Shown piece after piece: positions 1 through 8,417 of a stretch of DNA of 64,000 nucleotides. The notes beneath the pieces were generated by a model. It saw only the letters and a program-made list of their open reading frames with translations. It had not been told where the DNA came from and ran no database searches. Both the position numbers and the translations under genes were made by a program. Position 1 is the stretch's first letter; each line of letters starts with the position of its first letter. This DNA comes from a virus: positions 28,871 to 92,870 of IMG/VR virus record IMGVR_UViG_3300031857_015401, one strand, 5' to 3'.

Positions 1-203
1 TGTCTGTGTTCAGCAAACTCCTCTGTGGACATACCAACCTCTTCTTCGTTTTCAGTCATAACAATAATCTGAGTTGGCATAAACATAATATTATCATCCC
101 AATCAAAGGCATAATATTTTGTATCTGGGTTTCCTTGTTCGTCAAACCCTTCTATTAAAGATTTTTTTCTAACGTATTTATAAACGTGTTCTTTTATATT
201 CAT
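1..203 (-). CDS. HAD-like phosphatase-type protein, N-terminal part (runs off the window)
   Basis: The frame is open to the left edge, so only the first 67 or so residues are visible. The start is the ATG at 203-201. It overlaps the stop of the small gene upstream (ATGA), which supports that choice. Around residue 33 the protein reads YYAFDWDDNIMFMPT. This fits motif I of the HAD superfamily (hydrophobic stretch, then D-x-D), the nucleophile and acid of phosphatases. Phage HAD proteins of this kind may be nucleotidases or polynucleotide phosphatases, but the substrate cannot be told here. The fold assignment is moderately sure; the function is not. Confidence 0.6.
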   Translation of the reverse strand, partial: MNIKEHVYKYVRKKSLIEGFDEQGNPDTKYYAFDWDDNIMFMPTQIIVMTENEEEVGMSTEEFAEHR

Positions 204-340
204 TTTTTATTAAGTTGTGACAATAATTTTTCTAACTGAGATTCAGTTATAATAATATTTTGTTTTTTTTGTGAATAGGAATTATAACTTTTAAAATCGT
301 TACCTACACTTTCTTTAATAAGTTTTTTTTGTATTTTCAT
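200..340 (-). CDS. small hypothetical protein, 46 aa, with a TESQLEKLL tail
   Basis: This short frame runs from an ATG at 340-338 to a TGA that overlaps the next gene's ATG. An exact TATTTATA box (353-360) lies 12 bases upstream, so it is probably expressed. The protein is basic and polar. It starts MKIQKKLIKES, where I-K-E followed by S resembles a T4-type prohead protease site, and ends in a helix containing IIITESQLEKLLSQLNKK. No catalytic motif is visible. It could be an internal head protein or a small structural helper. Function unknown. Confidence 0.55.
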   Translation of the reverse strand: MKIQKKLIKESVGNDFKSYNSYSQKKQNIIITESQLEKLLSQLNKK

Positions 341-352
341 GACTTTTTATTT

Positions 353-360
353 TATAAATA
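353..360 (-). promoter_or_regulatory. candidate late promoter box TATTTATA
   Basis: Exact TATTTATA on the minus strand, 12 bases upstream of the ATG at 340. It belongs to the set of such boxes found upstream of late genes in this window; the promoter role is inferred. Confidence 0.5.
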
Positions 361-364
361 TATA

Positions 365-390
365 AATGGGGAATATTCCTACTCCCCATT
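365..390 (-). terminator. hairpin downstream of the tail sheath gene
   Basis: An 8-bp perfect stem (AATGGGGA at 365-372 with TCCCCATT at 383-390) with a 10-base loop sits about 20 bases after the sheath stop. The tract after it is AT-rich but has no clean T run, so termination may be partial. Confidence 0.5.
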
Positions 391-409
391 ATATAAAATT
401 TATGTTTTA

Positions 410-3400
410 TCACACATCTTCAAAAGATGCTCCCGTTGGTGTGATTACAAACTCGATGTCAATATATTCTAACGCTCTTGTTGGTTTTAAGTAAATTTTA
501 CCTGTTAATGTATTAGAATCTAAATCTTCAGGAGTGTTAGAAACGGTAACTCTAAAGTCAATTAAACCTCTGTCTCTTCTTATAGAATCTAATATTGGAT
601 TAACTGAGTCTAAGAATTGTTGTCTAACTTTATCGTCATTTTGTTCAAATAATAATCTTACTGCCACAGCTGAGATTAATTTTCTTGCTTGTAGTAACAA
701 TCTTCTTACGTTAATTCTGTCAAGTGCAGATTCTTTAACTTGTAAAGTTTTATTACCCCAAATAACTGTACCAACATCAGAGAAAGTTGCAATTGGGTTA
801 ATTCTACCTTTATATAAAGTATCTCTATCTTCTTGAGTTAATTTTTTACGAGCTCTTACTGCATTTACTAAACCACGAGTATAACCTGCTGATGCAAACC
901 AAGGGAAAGCTATGTTATCGGTTAAAGCTAAGTTTTTAACAACTTCAGCCGTTGGCGGTAAGTAAATTTGTGTATTATTAACACTATCTCTTGTTAAAAC
1001 CCATGGGTAGTAAGTTGCGGTATAGTTAGAATCGATTGTTGTCTCTTCTAATGAATCAACCGCTTCTTGTGGATATCTCAACCCTTCTTCAACATCTTGG
1101 TAAGAAGGTAATAATAAATTAAAGTCAGGTGTTGTACAAATGTAAATTGAATCCGCCCTATCTGTTTCAACCATATCAATTGCATCCTCAACTAAGTTTG
1201 AGTTATATACGTAATCAATACCTGGTGTTACAAATACATTAATATTAACTGATTCAGGATTTGCAAAAGTTGTTTGACCCCATTTGTATGCGTAATAGTC
1301 AGTGTTCGCCCATGTTTCTTGGTTAGGACCTGCAATTTGTTTAAATGCTCCCCATCCAGACGCTGTTGGGTAAGTAGCTGATGATGCGGCTCCGTTTTTA
1401 AATCCTGATTGACCTAATGCAAATGAGTCTCCGTTTGTTCTACTTTCTCGATATATATCCCATCCGTCAAAACCACCGTATGCTAATAACGTGAATTTAC
1501 GAGTGTTTAGTCTGTAGTAAGGGTTATCACTATCTTCAGGTTCTGAATTAAATGATCCGGCACCAACTTCAAACATTTGAGTTGTTGCTGAATTAACAGT
1601 CATTGTTACAATAGTCGCCCCACTATCCATATGGAAACCTTTTGTAGTATAACCCCAAGATATGCCAACAGTATCAGTTGCTAAATTTGCTGGTATTTGT
1701 TTTCCTTTATAATCAAAAAAGTCATAATCAACTCCTGTAATATTAGATATACCTAAGTAAGCTCTTCTTGGGTTTTCACCATTTGAAATCACTGGGTTGT
1801 CTCCACCTGAAGATGAACCAAATGGTGGGTTATATATTGTATCACCAGGTTGTAAATATCTTGTTTTATAAACTACAAATGGAGGTGTTGCATTAGCGTA
1901 TTCTCTACTAATATAACCTTCAAATCCACAAGGTAATGCGTCTATAGGTGCTTCGTTATTAACCTCTAACATAACATATTTAGATTTAACTTCGTACTCA
2001 CCATTAGATGTACCTATTTTGTTTGCAACATAGTTATTTTGATTAGGATCCATAGAACAATTAGTAAAACTTTCTAAAACTCTTACGTTTTGATCATTAT
2101 CATAAAAATCCCTAATGAATACATCAAAAGTTCCATTAGCAAATGATATATTTCCAATTGACATTTTAACTAGTCTGTTCGCGGCGTTACCATCAGAAAT
2201 TAAAACAAACTTAAATAATTTATAAACTTTATTACCTCTTAATTCAGAAACAACATACGGAGTTTCAGGGGTTTGGTATTGTTCTAAATAGAAAGCGATT
2301 GAATCGTTATAATCAAAGTTAGTTGTGTCTGTCACACCCGGTAGATCAATTAATTCATTGTAAATACCTCTAATTTTACCTAACCTATAACCGGTTAATA
2401 ATAATGAAGTGTAAGATTCTTCAATAAATAAAGGTACTTCATTTCTATCTTTTCCAAAATTACTTCTTCCAAATACTTTAGATATGTATTTTGAATCTGT
2501 TGATGATAAAGATGTTTCAAAACTAAATGTTTCACTATCGTTTGTAATACCTGAAATTGCAAAAGTTTGGAATGGATTAGAAGATATTCCTGAATATGAA
2601 CCTGTAGTTATTATATCAACTCCTGTGGTTGCACTTACTACAAATCTAGGTCCTTTTTGAGTACTAGAGTAATTAGTAATACCTCTTGATCTTAAAGTAG
2701 CGACTACTAAATTATCATAATCAGTATAAGGTGTTCCTGAATAATTAGTAATATATAACTCCATTTGACCTGAATAAACACCGCCAGTTAATCCTGTAAT
2801 ACCGTTTAATACTGCACCAAAACCATATCCATAATAACTACCAATGTCATTGGCTCTACTATAAGAGAATAATGAGTAGTACCAAGGGTCATTAGAGAAT
2901 GAAGAAACGTCGTTATTTGCAAAAATTACATCATCAACACCAAACGTTTCTGTGAATGCTGTTGCCCCTCCACTTGTTATTGTTGCACCTGTGACAGCAG
3001 AAAAGGTAGGAGTATCTACTGAACCCCAAAAATACGCCGTTCTTCCTGAAAGTGCCGATGAATTAGCAAAGTAACCAATTTCATTTGAAATATATTCTTG
3101 AAAATCTAAATCTAATGTTGATGTTCCTCCAATACTATTTGTGTAGTTATTATAAAAACTTGAAGATAGTGGTGATGGAATTGTTCCTGTTATAGTTACT
3201 GTTCCTCCCGTTGTACCTGTAAAATACAAATACACAGGTGTTGATGGGGTTGTTCCTGTAATACCTAAAGTACTACTATCTAAATTACCTGTAGTTACAA
3301 TTGACCAAGACGGTCCAGCATCATAACCTGATAACCCAAGTATTCTAGATACAAATAATTGATTTGATTGTTGTAAATATGCCTTAGCTATGTAAGCAGC

Positions 3401-3628
3401 TTCATATTTAGGTATTTGAGTATTTACAAATTTTTCTGGACTTGTTCCACCAAAATATGTTTGAAACTCATCAAAATTAGTTATAAATATAGGTTCAAAG
3501 GCAGGACCCTGTAAAGTCTCACCAACTATTCCTAAAGTTGTTACACCAACACTTTGTGCAACGAAAGTTAAGTCTCTTTCTGAGGTATATACACCAGGAG
3601 AAACGAATACTTTTGTAGTAGATGCCAT
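410..3628 (-). CDS. contractile tail sheath protein (T4 gp18-like)
   Basis: This 1072-residue protein should polymerise around the tail tube and contract during infection. The N-terminus (VFVSPGVYTSERDLT, then VGVTTLGIVGETLQGPAF) is typical of sheath proteins. So is the C-terminal third, which has INPIATFSDVGTVIWGNKTL, the VNVRRL-like INVRRLLLQARKLI segment and IYLKPTRALEYIDIEFVITP. T4 gp18 has 659 residues; the extra length comes from a long Gly/Thr/Ser-rich beta insertion at roughly residues 100-600, likely exposed on the tail surface. The gene stands alone between a TATTTATA box and a hairpin, so it is probably its own late transcription unit. The start is the ATG at 3628 and no Shine-Dalgarno sequence precedes it. 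Confidence 0.95.
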   Translation of the reverse strand: MASTTKVFVSPGVYTSERDLTFVAQSVGVTTLGIVGETLQGPAFEPIFITNFDEFQTYFGGTSPEKFVNTQIPKYEAAYIAKAYLQQSNQLFVSRILGLSGYDAGPSWSIVTTGNLDSSTLGITGTTPSTPVYLYFTGTTGGTVTITGTIPSPLSSSFYNNYTNSIGGTSTLDLDFQEYISNEIGYFANSSALSGRTAYFWGSVDTPTFSAVTGATITSGGATAFTETFGVDDVIFANNDVSSFSNDPWYYSLFSYSRANDIGSYYGYGFGAVLNGITGLTGGVYSGQMELYITNYSGTPYTDYDNLVVATLRSRGITNYSSTQKGPRFVVSATTGVDIITTGSYSGISSNPFQTFAISGITNDSETFSFETSLSSTDSKYISKVFGRSNFGKDRNEVPLFIEESYTSLLLTGYRLGKIRGIYNELIDLPGVTDTTNFDYNDSIAFYLEQYQTPETPYVVSELRGNKVYKLFKFVLISDGNAANRLVKMSIGNISFANGTFDVFIRDFYDNDQNVRVLESFTNCSMDPNQNNYVANKIGTSNGEYEVKSKYVMLEVNNEAPIDALPCGFEGYISREYANATPPFVVYKTRYLQPGDTIYNPPFGSSSGGDNPVISNGENPRRAYLGISNITGVDYDFFDYKGKQIPANLATDTVGISWGYTTKGFHMDSGATIVTMTVNSATTQMFEVGAGSFNSEPEDSDNPYYRLNTRKFTLLAYGGFDGWDIYRESRTNGDSFALGQSGFKNGAASSATYPTASGWGAFKQIAGPNQETWANTDYYAYKWGQTTFANPESVNINVFVTPGIDYVYNSNLVEDAIDMVETDRADSIYICTTPDFNLLLPSYQDVEEGLRYPQEAVDSLEETTIDSNYTATYYPWVLTRDSVNNTQIYLPPTAEVVKNLALTDNIAFPWFASAGYTRGLVNAVRARKKLTQEDRDTLYKGRINPIATFSDVGTVIWGNKTLQVKESALDRINVRRLLLQARKLISAVAVRLLFEQNDDKVRQQFLDSVNPILDSIRRDRGLIDFRVTVSNTPEDLDSNTLTGKIYLKPTRALEYIDIEFVITPTGASFEDV

Positions 3629-3659
3629 TTTTCTATTTAATTAAAGATTTATTTTTTTA

Positions 3660-3667
3660 TATAAATA
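3660..3667 (-). promoter_or_regulatory. candidate late promoter box TATTTATA (tail sheath)
   Basis: Exact TATTTATA on the minus strand, 31 bases upstream of the sheath ATG. The surrounding bases (TGTATTTATATA) resemble those in front of the capsid gene. Confidence 0.55.
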
Positions 3668-3766
3668 CATTAAAAAAATGAAAAAAACTTAGGTCAAAAA
3701 TAATAAATATGTAATAGTATGAAAAAATTCTACTTTTTTTCTACCTTATAAAATATTTACTTATAT

Positions 3767-3916
3767 ATGAAAAAAATTAAAAATATAAAGATTTCAGAAG
3801 AGACTCATGAAATATTAAAAAAGTATTGTGAGGAAAACGGATTTAAACTTTATAAGTTTTTAGAAAATTTAATCATCAAAACATGTCAAAAAGAAAAAGA
3901 CATTTACGGAGAATAA
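3767..3916 (+). CDS. small ribbon-helix-helix-like protein, 49 aa
   Basis: The frame starts ATGAAAAAAATTAAAAAT and ends one base before the stop of the convergent gene at 3917. Residues 7-26 read IKISEETHEILKKYCEENGF, followed by a second helix (KLYKFLENLIIKTC). A short strand, S/T-E-E-T cap, helix, turn and second helix is the pattern of Arc/MetJ-type ribbon-helix-helix DNA-binding domains. If so, it would act as a dimeric repressor or activator. It is the only plus-strand gene between the sheath and the neck genes. A variant box (TATTTACT) lies just upstream. The family match is by pattern only. Confidence 0.6.
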   Translation: MKKIKNIKISEETHEILKKYCEENGFKLYKFLENLIIKTCQKEKDIYGE

Positions 3917-4957
3917 TTAAACCAATACAGAATTTGTTTTAATTACTGATTGTTTTGTGTTATCTGTTTTAGTAACTATTACTTTTAAAGTATCCCCATC
4001 AGTTATTTGTATTACAGGTAAATCATCACCAAGATAATTATTATTTATAAAAACAGAATAACTTGAAACATTTTCTAATGTTGTAACATTTAAATCAACA
4101 GTGTATCTAAAAACTTCATTTAATTGAGTATTACCAGAAACAAATAATAAATCAAGGTCAAAACTTTTAGGTCTTGGTGGTTCTATTTTAACTCTTTTAC
4201 TTTTAGTTTTTGTGTCAAATTCAAACATAGTTACCGCTCTTGTTATTGCAGGAGAAACTTGAAATTCTTTTTCATCAAGTAACATACCCCTTAAAGTTAT
4301 TTTATAACTTTGAATATAGTATTTTCTTTTTTCAATTTCTTTAACTGATTCGTCGGTTGGGTCCTCTAAAAGTACTGACATATAGTGTCCGTTAATTTGA
4401 ACATACGCTTGTTTTGAAGTAAATTTTTGCATCATAAGTTTATTAAACTCATTTACTTCTCTCATTCTATTACAAAATATTTTTATAGTATATGTAATAT
4501 CTACAGGTACAGGTTGAGGAATTTTATATACATCCGCGCCTTTTCTTTGTCCGTCCCATGTTGGTACTGTGTAATAAAAAAATCTTAATCTTTCAGGTAT
4601 ATTTGCCGCCGCATTTTGCATTTTACCGTATTTAACTTCAGGTTGTCTAACAGTTATTATAAATGGTAAAGAAACATTTTTGTCTAAGTCTTGAAACTTC
4701 CATGTTTCTGTGAATTGAGACCAACTTTGAGTGGTAATAATTTTATCTACTGTTGGTACTGTTTTTTTATCAACGACTAATTTTAAATCAGTTTTAACAA
4801 AATCTAATATACCTCTATCCATATCGGCATGTAAAACCCCTTTTGGGAGATATGTGCCTTTATCGGTAATATCATCCAACATTTCTTGTCTTCTTTCAAC
4901 CCCCACCTTTTTAGGGACTAAAGGTAAATAATTTTTTATTTTTTTAGGTAATGACAT
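3917..4957 (-). CDS. probable tail-completion / head-tail joining structural protein
   Basis: The protein has 346 residues, no signal peptide and no enzyme motif. The central part (VPVDITYTIKIFCNRMREVN followed by a helix and YVQINGHYMSVLLED) is a strand-helix-strand pattern that reminds me of T4-type tail terminator/sheath stabiliser proteins (gp15), which sit at the top of the tail. The C-terminus is beta-rich. Its ATG overlaps the stop of the gene upstream, and both lie next to the sheath gene, which supports a neck or tail-end role. No confident homologue is recognised. Confidence 0.45.
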   Translation of the reverse strand: MSLPKKIKNYLPLVPKKVGVERRQEMLDDITDKGTYLPKGVLHADMDRGILDFVKTDLKLVVDKKTVPTVDKIITTQSWSQFTETWKFQDLDKNVSLPFIITVRQPEVKYGKMQNAAANIPERLRFFYYTVPTWDGQRKGADVYKIPQPVPVDITYTIKIFCNRMREVNEFNKLMMQKFTSKQAYVQINGHYMSVLLEDPTDESVKEIEKRKYYIQSYKITLRGMLLDEKEFQVSPAITRAVTMFEFDTKTKSKRVKIEPPRPKSFDLDLLFVSGNTQLNEVFRYTVDLNVTTLENVSSYSVFINNNYLGDDLPVIQITDGDTLKVIVTKTDNTKQSVIKTNSVLV

Positions 4958-5472
4958 TATATTCCGTTAAATTCGTCGTTAGTTACAGGTGCCGCAATTA
5001 TTGTTCTGTAATATTTTTTATAACCACCATAAGTATGTTTATTATCTGAAGTAACTCTACCATCATTAACAACACTGTAGTATCTTACTTTATCTTCCGT
5101 TTCATAATAACCTAAGTAATCACCCAAAGAAATTTCAACAGCTAAATGATCTAAGTGTGATTGATAAACACTAAACGTCATATTACCTGGTTCTATTTGT
5201 GAAAGTTTCGATGTTCCGTAATCTGAATTTGTAGGAGCTTCTATTTTAACAAGACCTTTTAATTCTACAGGAGCCAAAAATTGTATCCCTTCTGTTAATG
5301 CCTCACCATAAACATCGTCGTTATTTGTTCTTTGTCTATCAACACGATATAAAACAACACTGAAATTCATATCACCCATTTGCCATTCCATACCCATTTC
5401 AATTTCTAAATTGAAGTCCTCTTCAGAAAAAAACTTATTTAATCTTGTTATTGGTACTCTTTTTTGTGTCAT
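4957..5472 (-). CDS. probable neck / head-tail connector structural protein
   Basis: This 171-residue beta-rich protein contains MNFSVVLYRVDRQRTNNDD, then DVYGEALTEGIQFLAPVELK and EPGNMTFSVYQ. A DxxGE segment followed by paired strands is also found in T4-like neck proteins of the gp14 type, but the resemblance is weak. It is translationally coupled to the next gene (ATG and stop overlap at 4957). A TATTTATA box ends only three bases before the ATG. The position between sheath and neck genes suggests a virion component. Confidence 0.4.
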   Translation of the reverse strand: MTQKRVPITRLNKFFSEEDFNLEIEMGMEWQMGDMNFSVVLYRVDRQRTNNDDVYGEALTEGIQFLAPVELKGLVKIEAPTNSDYGTSKLSQIEPGNMTFSVYQSHLDHLAVEISLGDYLGYYETEDKVRYYSVVNDGRVTSDNKHTYGGYKKYYRTIIAAPVTNDEFNGI

Positions 5473-5475
5473 ATA

Positions 5476-5483
5476 TATAAATA
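5476..5483 (-). promoter_or_regulatory. candidate late promoter box TATTTATA
   Basis: Exact match on the minus strand, three bases before the ATG at 5472. If the box sits at -10, the transcript would have almost no leader. Confidence 0.45.
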
Positions 5484-5517
5484 CTTTAATTGATTTTTTT
5501 ATATTATTTACTATTTT

Positions 5518-5525
5518 TATTTATA
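5518..5525 (+). promoter_or_regulatory. candidate late promoter box TATTTATA (SNF2 helicase)
   Basis: Exact match on the plus strand, five bases before the ATG at 5531 and divergent from the box at 5476-5483. Confidence 0.45.
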
Positions 5526-5530
5526 ATATA

Positions 5531-7297
5531 ATGGAAGAATTAATTTCAAAAACTCCCGAAACAAGGGCCCTTCAGTTATTAGATGAATATGTTGGGTCAA
5601 ATAACTATATCTTGTCGTTAAAACACAAAAAACAAAATAGTAAGACATTTACACCTACAAGACCACAAGCAGAATACATTATAAATTTTCACGGAAGAGT
5701 GCCAAAGGTTGCAAAAAAATGGGTTAAACTTGATTCATATTTTGGTAAAAAAATGATGGAAGATAAGATGTATACAAAAGAACCATCAGAAATTTATGTT
5801 GAGAAGTTATTAGTTGAGAAAGATAAATCATACCATATATGGGGTAAAATATTTAGTGGGGAAACTTTACATGATTTTTGGATACCTAAATCGGCACTAA
5901 TAAAAGATAACGAGGTTAAAAATGTTGTTATTGAATATTCTAAGTACGAACACAGATCTCCGATGTCTCACCAAAAAGAGGCTATTGAAAAACTTGTTAG
6001 AAATAAAAAGTTTATCTTGGCTGATGATATGGGTCTTGGTAAAACAACATCAACAATTATATCTGCACTTGAAACAGGTGCAAAAAAAATATTAATAATT
6101 TGTCCTGCGTCTTTAAAAATAAATTGGGAAAGAGAGATTGCAAATTATTCAGACAGAACCGTATATATTGCAGAAGGTAAGAAATTTTCGGATGAATCTG
6201 ATTTTGTAATTATTAACTATGACATATTAAAAAACTTCCACGACCCAAAAAAGAAAGACGACTCTATAATTTTAAAATCAAATTTTGAATTGGTTATCAT
6301 GGATGAGGCTCACATGATCTCAAACCCACAAGCACAAAGGACAAAAATAGTAAACGATTTATGTGATAGGTTAGATAGGGTTTGGTTGTTAACAGGAACC
6401 CCAATGACATCAAGACCAATGAATTATTTTAATTTATTAAAATTGGTTGATAGTCCTGTTGCTGCTAATTGGATGGCTTACGCAAAAAGATATTGTAATG
6501 GTTATCAATTTAATGTTGGAAAAAGAAAAGTTTGGAATGTTACGGGAGCATCTAACTTAGATGAATTAAGAGAAAGAACTCAAACACATATTCTAAGAAG
6601 ATTAAAAGAAGAAGTTTTAGACTTACCTGATAAAATTATTACACCCGTTTATTTAAGATTAAAGTCAAAAGATTATGAAGAACTAATGGGTGAGTACTAT
6701 GATTGGTATGATAAAAACCAAGAAGAATCTTCGTCACTTACCATTCAGTTTGGTAAATTAATGAAAGTAAGAAAAGTAATTGCACAAGAAAAAGTTAAAT
6801 CAACAATTGAATTGGCAGAAAACATAATTGAACAAGGAAAAAAAGTTATCATATTTACAAACTTTACAGATACATTACAAGAAATATATAATCACTTTGG
6901 AAAATCTGCAGTTTATTTAGACGGATCTTGTTCAAAACCCCACCGTCAAAAAGCGGTGGACGACTTTCAAGAAAATGAAAAAATTAAAGTATTTGTTGGT
7001 AACTTAAAAGCCGCTGGTGTTGGTATAACATTAACCTCAGCTGAAGCAGTTATTATGAATGACTTATCATTTGTACCTGCTGAACACGCACAGGCGGAAG
7101 ACAGATCACATAGGATAGGTCAAAAAAATTCAACGTCAGTTTATTACCCATTATTTGAAAATACAATTGAAGGAGCAATTTATGACATCTTAACAAGAAA
7201 GAAAAAAATCATATCAACAGTAATGGGTGATGATCTATTATTGGATGAAGGGTCGTCAATAGAAGAAATGTTAAATATGATTTCTTCTAATAGATGA
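5531..7297 (+). CDS. SNF2-family DNA-dependent ATPase (SMARCAL1/HARP-like helicase fold)
   Basis: The 588-residue protein carries the full set of SNF2 helicase motifs. Walker A is ADDMGLGKT at about 164-172, motif Ia is LIICPASLKINWERE, DEAH is at 258-261 and motif III is WLLTGTP. In the second lobe come VIIFTNFTDTL, GVGITLTSAEAVI and motif VI EDRSHRIGQ. Such enzymes move along DNA using ATP and remodel or reanneal forks. In the phage it may serve replication, recombination or repair, much as T4 uses UvsW, though this is a different branch. I chose the ATG at 5531 because the 40 residues upstream in frame are hydrophobic, non-helicase sequence that overlaps the divergent promoter region. Confidence 0.9.
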   Translation: MEELISKTPETRALQLLDEYVGSNNYILSLKHKKQNSKTFTPTRPQAEYIINFHGRVPKVAKKWVKLDSYFGKKMMEDKMYTKEPSEIYVEKLLVEKDKSYHIWGKIFSGETLHDFWIPKSALIKDNEVKNVVIEYSKYEHRSPMSHQKEAIEKLVRNKKFILADDMGLGKTTSTIISALETGAKKILIICPASLKINWEREIANYSDRTVYIAEGKKFSDESDFVIINYDILKNFHDPKKKDDSIILKSNFELVIMDEAHMISNPQAQRTKIVNDLCDRLDRVWLLTGTPMTSRPMNYFNLLKLVDSPVAANWMAYAKRYCNGYQFNVGKRKVWNVTGASNLDELRERTQTHILRRLKEEVLDLPDKIITPVYLRLKSKDYEELMGEYYDWYDKNQEESSSLTIQFGKLMKVRKVIAQEKVKSTIELAENIIEQGKKVIIFTNFTDTLQEIYNHFGKSAVYLDGSCSKPHRQKAVDDFQENEKIKVFVGNLKAAGVGITLTSAEAVIMNDLSFVPAEHAQAEDRSHRIGQKNSTSVYYPLFENTIEGAIYDILTRKKKIISTVMGDDLLLDEGSSIEEMLNMISSNR

Positions 7298-7305
7298 TAT
7301 TTATA
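7298..7305 (+). promoter_or_regulatory. candidate late promoter box TATTTATA (peptidase-SOD fusion)
   Basis: Exact match starting one base after the helicase stop and ending five bases before the next ATG. Confidence 0.45.
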
Positions 7306-7310
7306 ATATT

Positions 7311-8393
7311 ATGGAAATAGAATTAAATAATAGTGGTAATATAGAACAAAAAAAATTAATAAAAAAATTTATAGATTTTTTAGATAAAGAGTATCCATTA
7401 AAAAATGATTTAAAGATTGATTTTTTAGAAAAAAGAACGGGAACTATGACCACAGGTAGTAGGACTAACAATAACCGATTAAAAATATTAGTAAAAGATA
7501 GATTAAATAGAGATATTTTAAAAACTATCGCACACGAATGGATTCACGAATACCAAAGAACAGTTCTAAAAAGAAATAAGGGACCAAAAATTGGTGGTCA
7601 AAACGAAGACGAAGCCAATTCATTGGCCGGATCATTAATAAAAAAATTTGAAAAAAATAATAAATCTGAAGATAACATTATTTATAAACCGTTTCAAAAA
7701 AAAATTAATGAGTTAGAATTAAAAATTAATGAAGATTTAATTTTACAAAAAAGTATAATATCAGAAATTAAAAAGGTTAGTATTGAAAAACTTCCATATG
7801 ATTTTAATTCAGTAGAAACCTTCATTGATAGTGAGACAATGAAAACTCACTATACAAAACATTATAAAGGTTATGTTGATAAATTAAATTTAGAATTAGA
7901 AAAAATAAAAGGTAAAGATTTAGATTTAGAAGAAATTGTAAAAAACATTTCTAAATTTAATACAAAGGTTAAAAATAATGGTGGTGGCGCATTTAATCAC
8001 GCGTTGTTTTGGAAAATGTTGTCACCAAAAAAACAAATTTTAGAAGACCCGATAAAAAGTAAAATTATAAAACATTTTGGTTCTTTTGAAAAATTTAAAG
8101 AGGAATTTGAAGAAGAAGCAAAATCAAGATTTGGTTCAGGTTGGGTTTGGTTAATTTTAACAAAAAGTAACGGATTAAAGATTGTAACTACCGCGAATCA
8201 AGATAATCCACTTATGAACACAGAAAAAACCCAAGGTTATCCTTTATTAGGTCTTGATGTTTGGGAACACGCGTATTATTTAAAATATAAAAACGAAAGA
8301 GATAAATACGTTAAAAATTTTTGGAAAGTTGTTAATTGGGGGTTTGTTAATGATTTATACACAACCCAATTAAGAAAGAAATCAAATCAATAA
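7311..8393 (+). CDS. fusion of a zincin-like metallopeptidase and an Mn-type superoxide dismutase
   Basis: The protein has 360 residues in two parts. Residues 1-115 hold HEWIH at 75-79 and, about 20 residues later, NEDEANSLAG. That is an HExxH zinc site plus an ExxA-like third-ligand helix, as in M78 (ImmA/IrrE-type) zincins. A Lys/Glu-rich linker follows. From about 160 the sequence is a complete Fe/Mn superoxide dismutase with all four metal ligands: H180 (THYTKHYKGYV), H230 (GGGAFNHALFW), D316 and H320 (LGLDVWEHAYYL). GGG at 224-226 and ANQDNPL at 295-301 favour manganese over iron. The SOD part should convert superoxide to peroxide. Joining it to a peptidase in a phage is unusual. There is no signal peptide, so it acts inside the cell or the virion. 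Confidence 0.88.
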   Translation: MEIELNNSGNIEQKKLIKKFIDFLDKEYPLKNDLKIDFLEKRTGTMTTGSRTNNNRLKILVKDRLNRDILKTIAHEWIHEYQRTVLKRNKGPKIGGQNEDEANSLAGSLIKKFEKNNKSEDNIIYKPFQKKINELELKINEDLILQKSIISEIKKVSIEKLPYDFNSVETFIDSETMKTHYTKHYKGYVDKLNLELEKIKGKDLDLEEIVKNISKFNTKVKNNGGGAFNHALFWKMLSPKKQILEDPIKSKIIKHFGSFEKFKEEFEEEAKSRFGSGWVWLILTKSNGLKIVTTANQDNPLMNTEKTQGYPLLGLDVWEHAYYLKYKNERDKYVKNFWKVVNWGFVNDLYTTQLRKKSNQ

Positions 8394-8395
8394 GA

Positions 8396-8403
8396 TATTT
8401 ATA
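8396..8403 (+). promoter_or_regulatory. candidate late promoter box TATTTATA (neck protein)
   Basis: Exact match 14 bases upstream of the ATG at 8418. Confidence 0.5.
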
Positions 8404-8417
8404 TAAAAATATATCTT

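Noticed and set aside
5411-5530. Longer start for the SNF2 helicase giving 40 more residues
   Set aside because: The extra residues are hydrophobic and unlike the family, and the stretch overlaps the divergent gene's start and the late-type box at 5518-5525.
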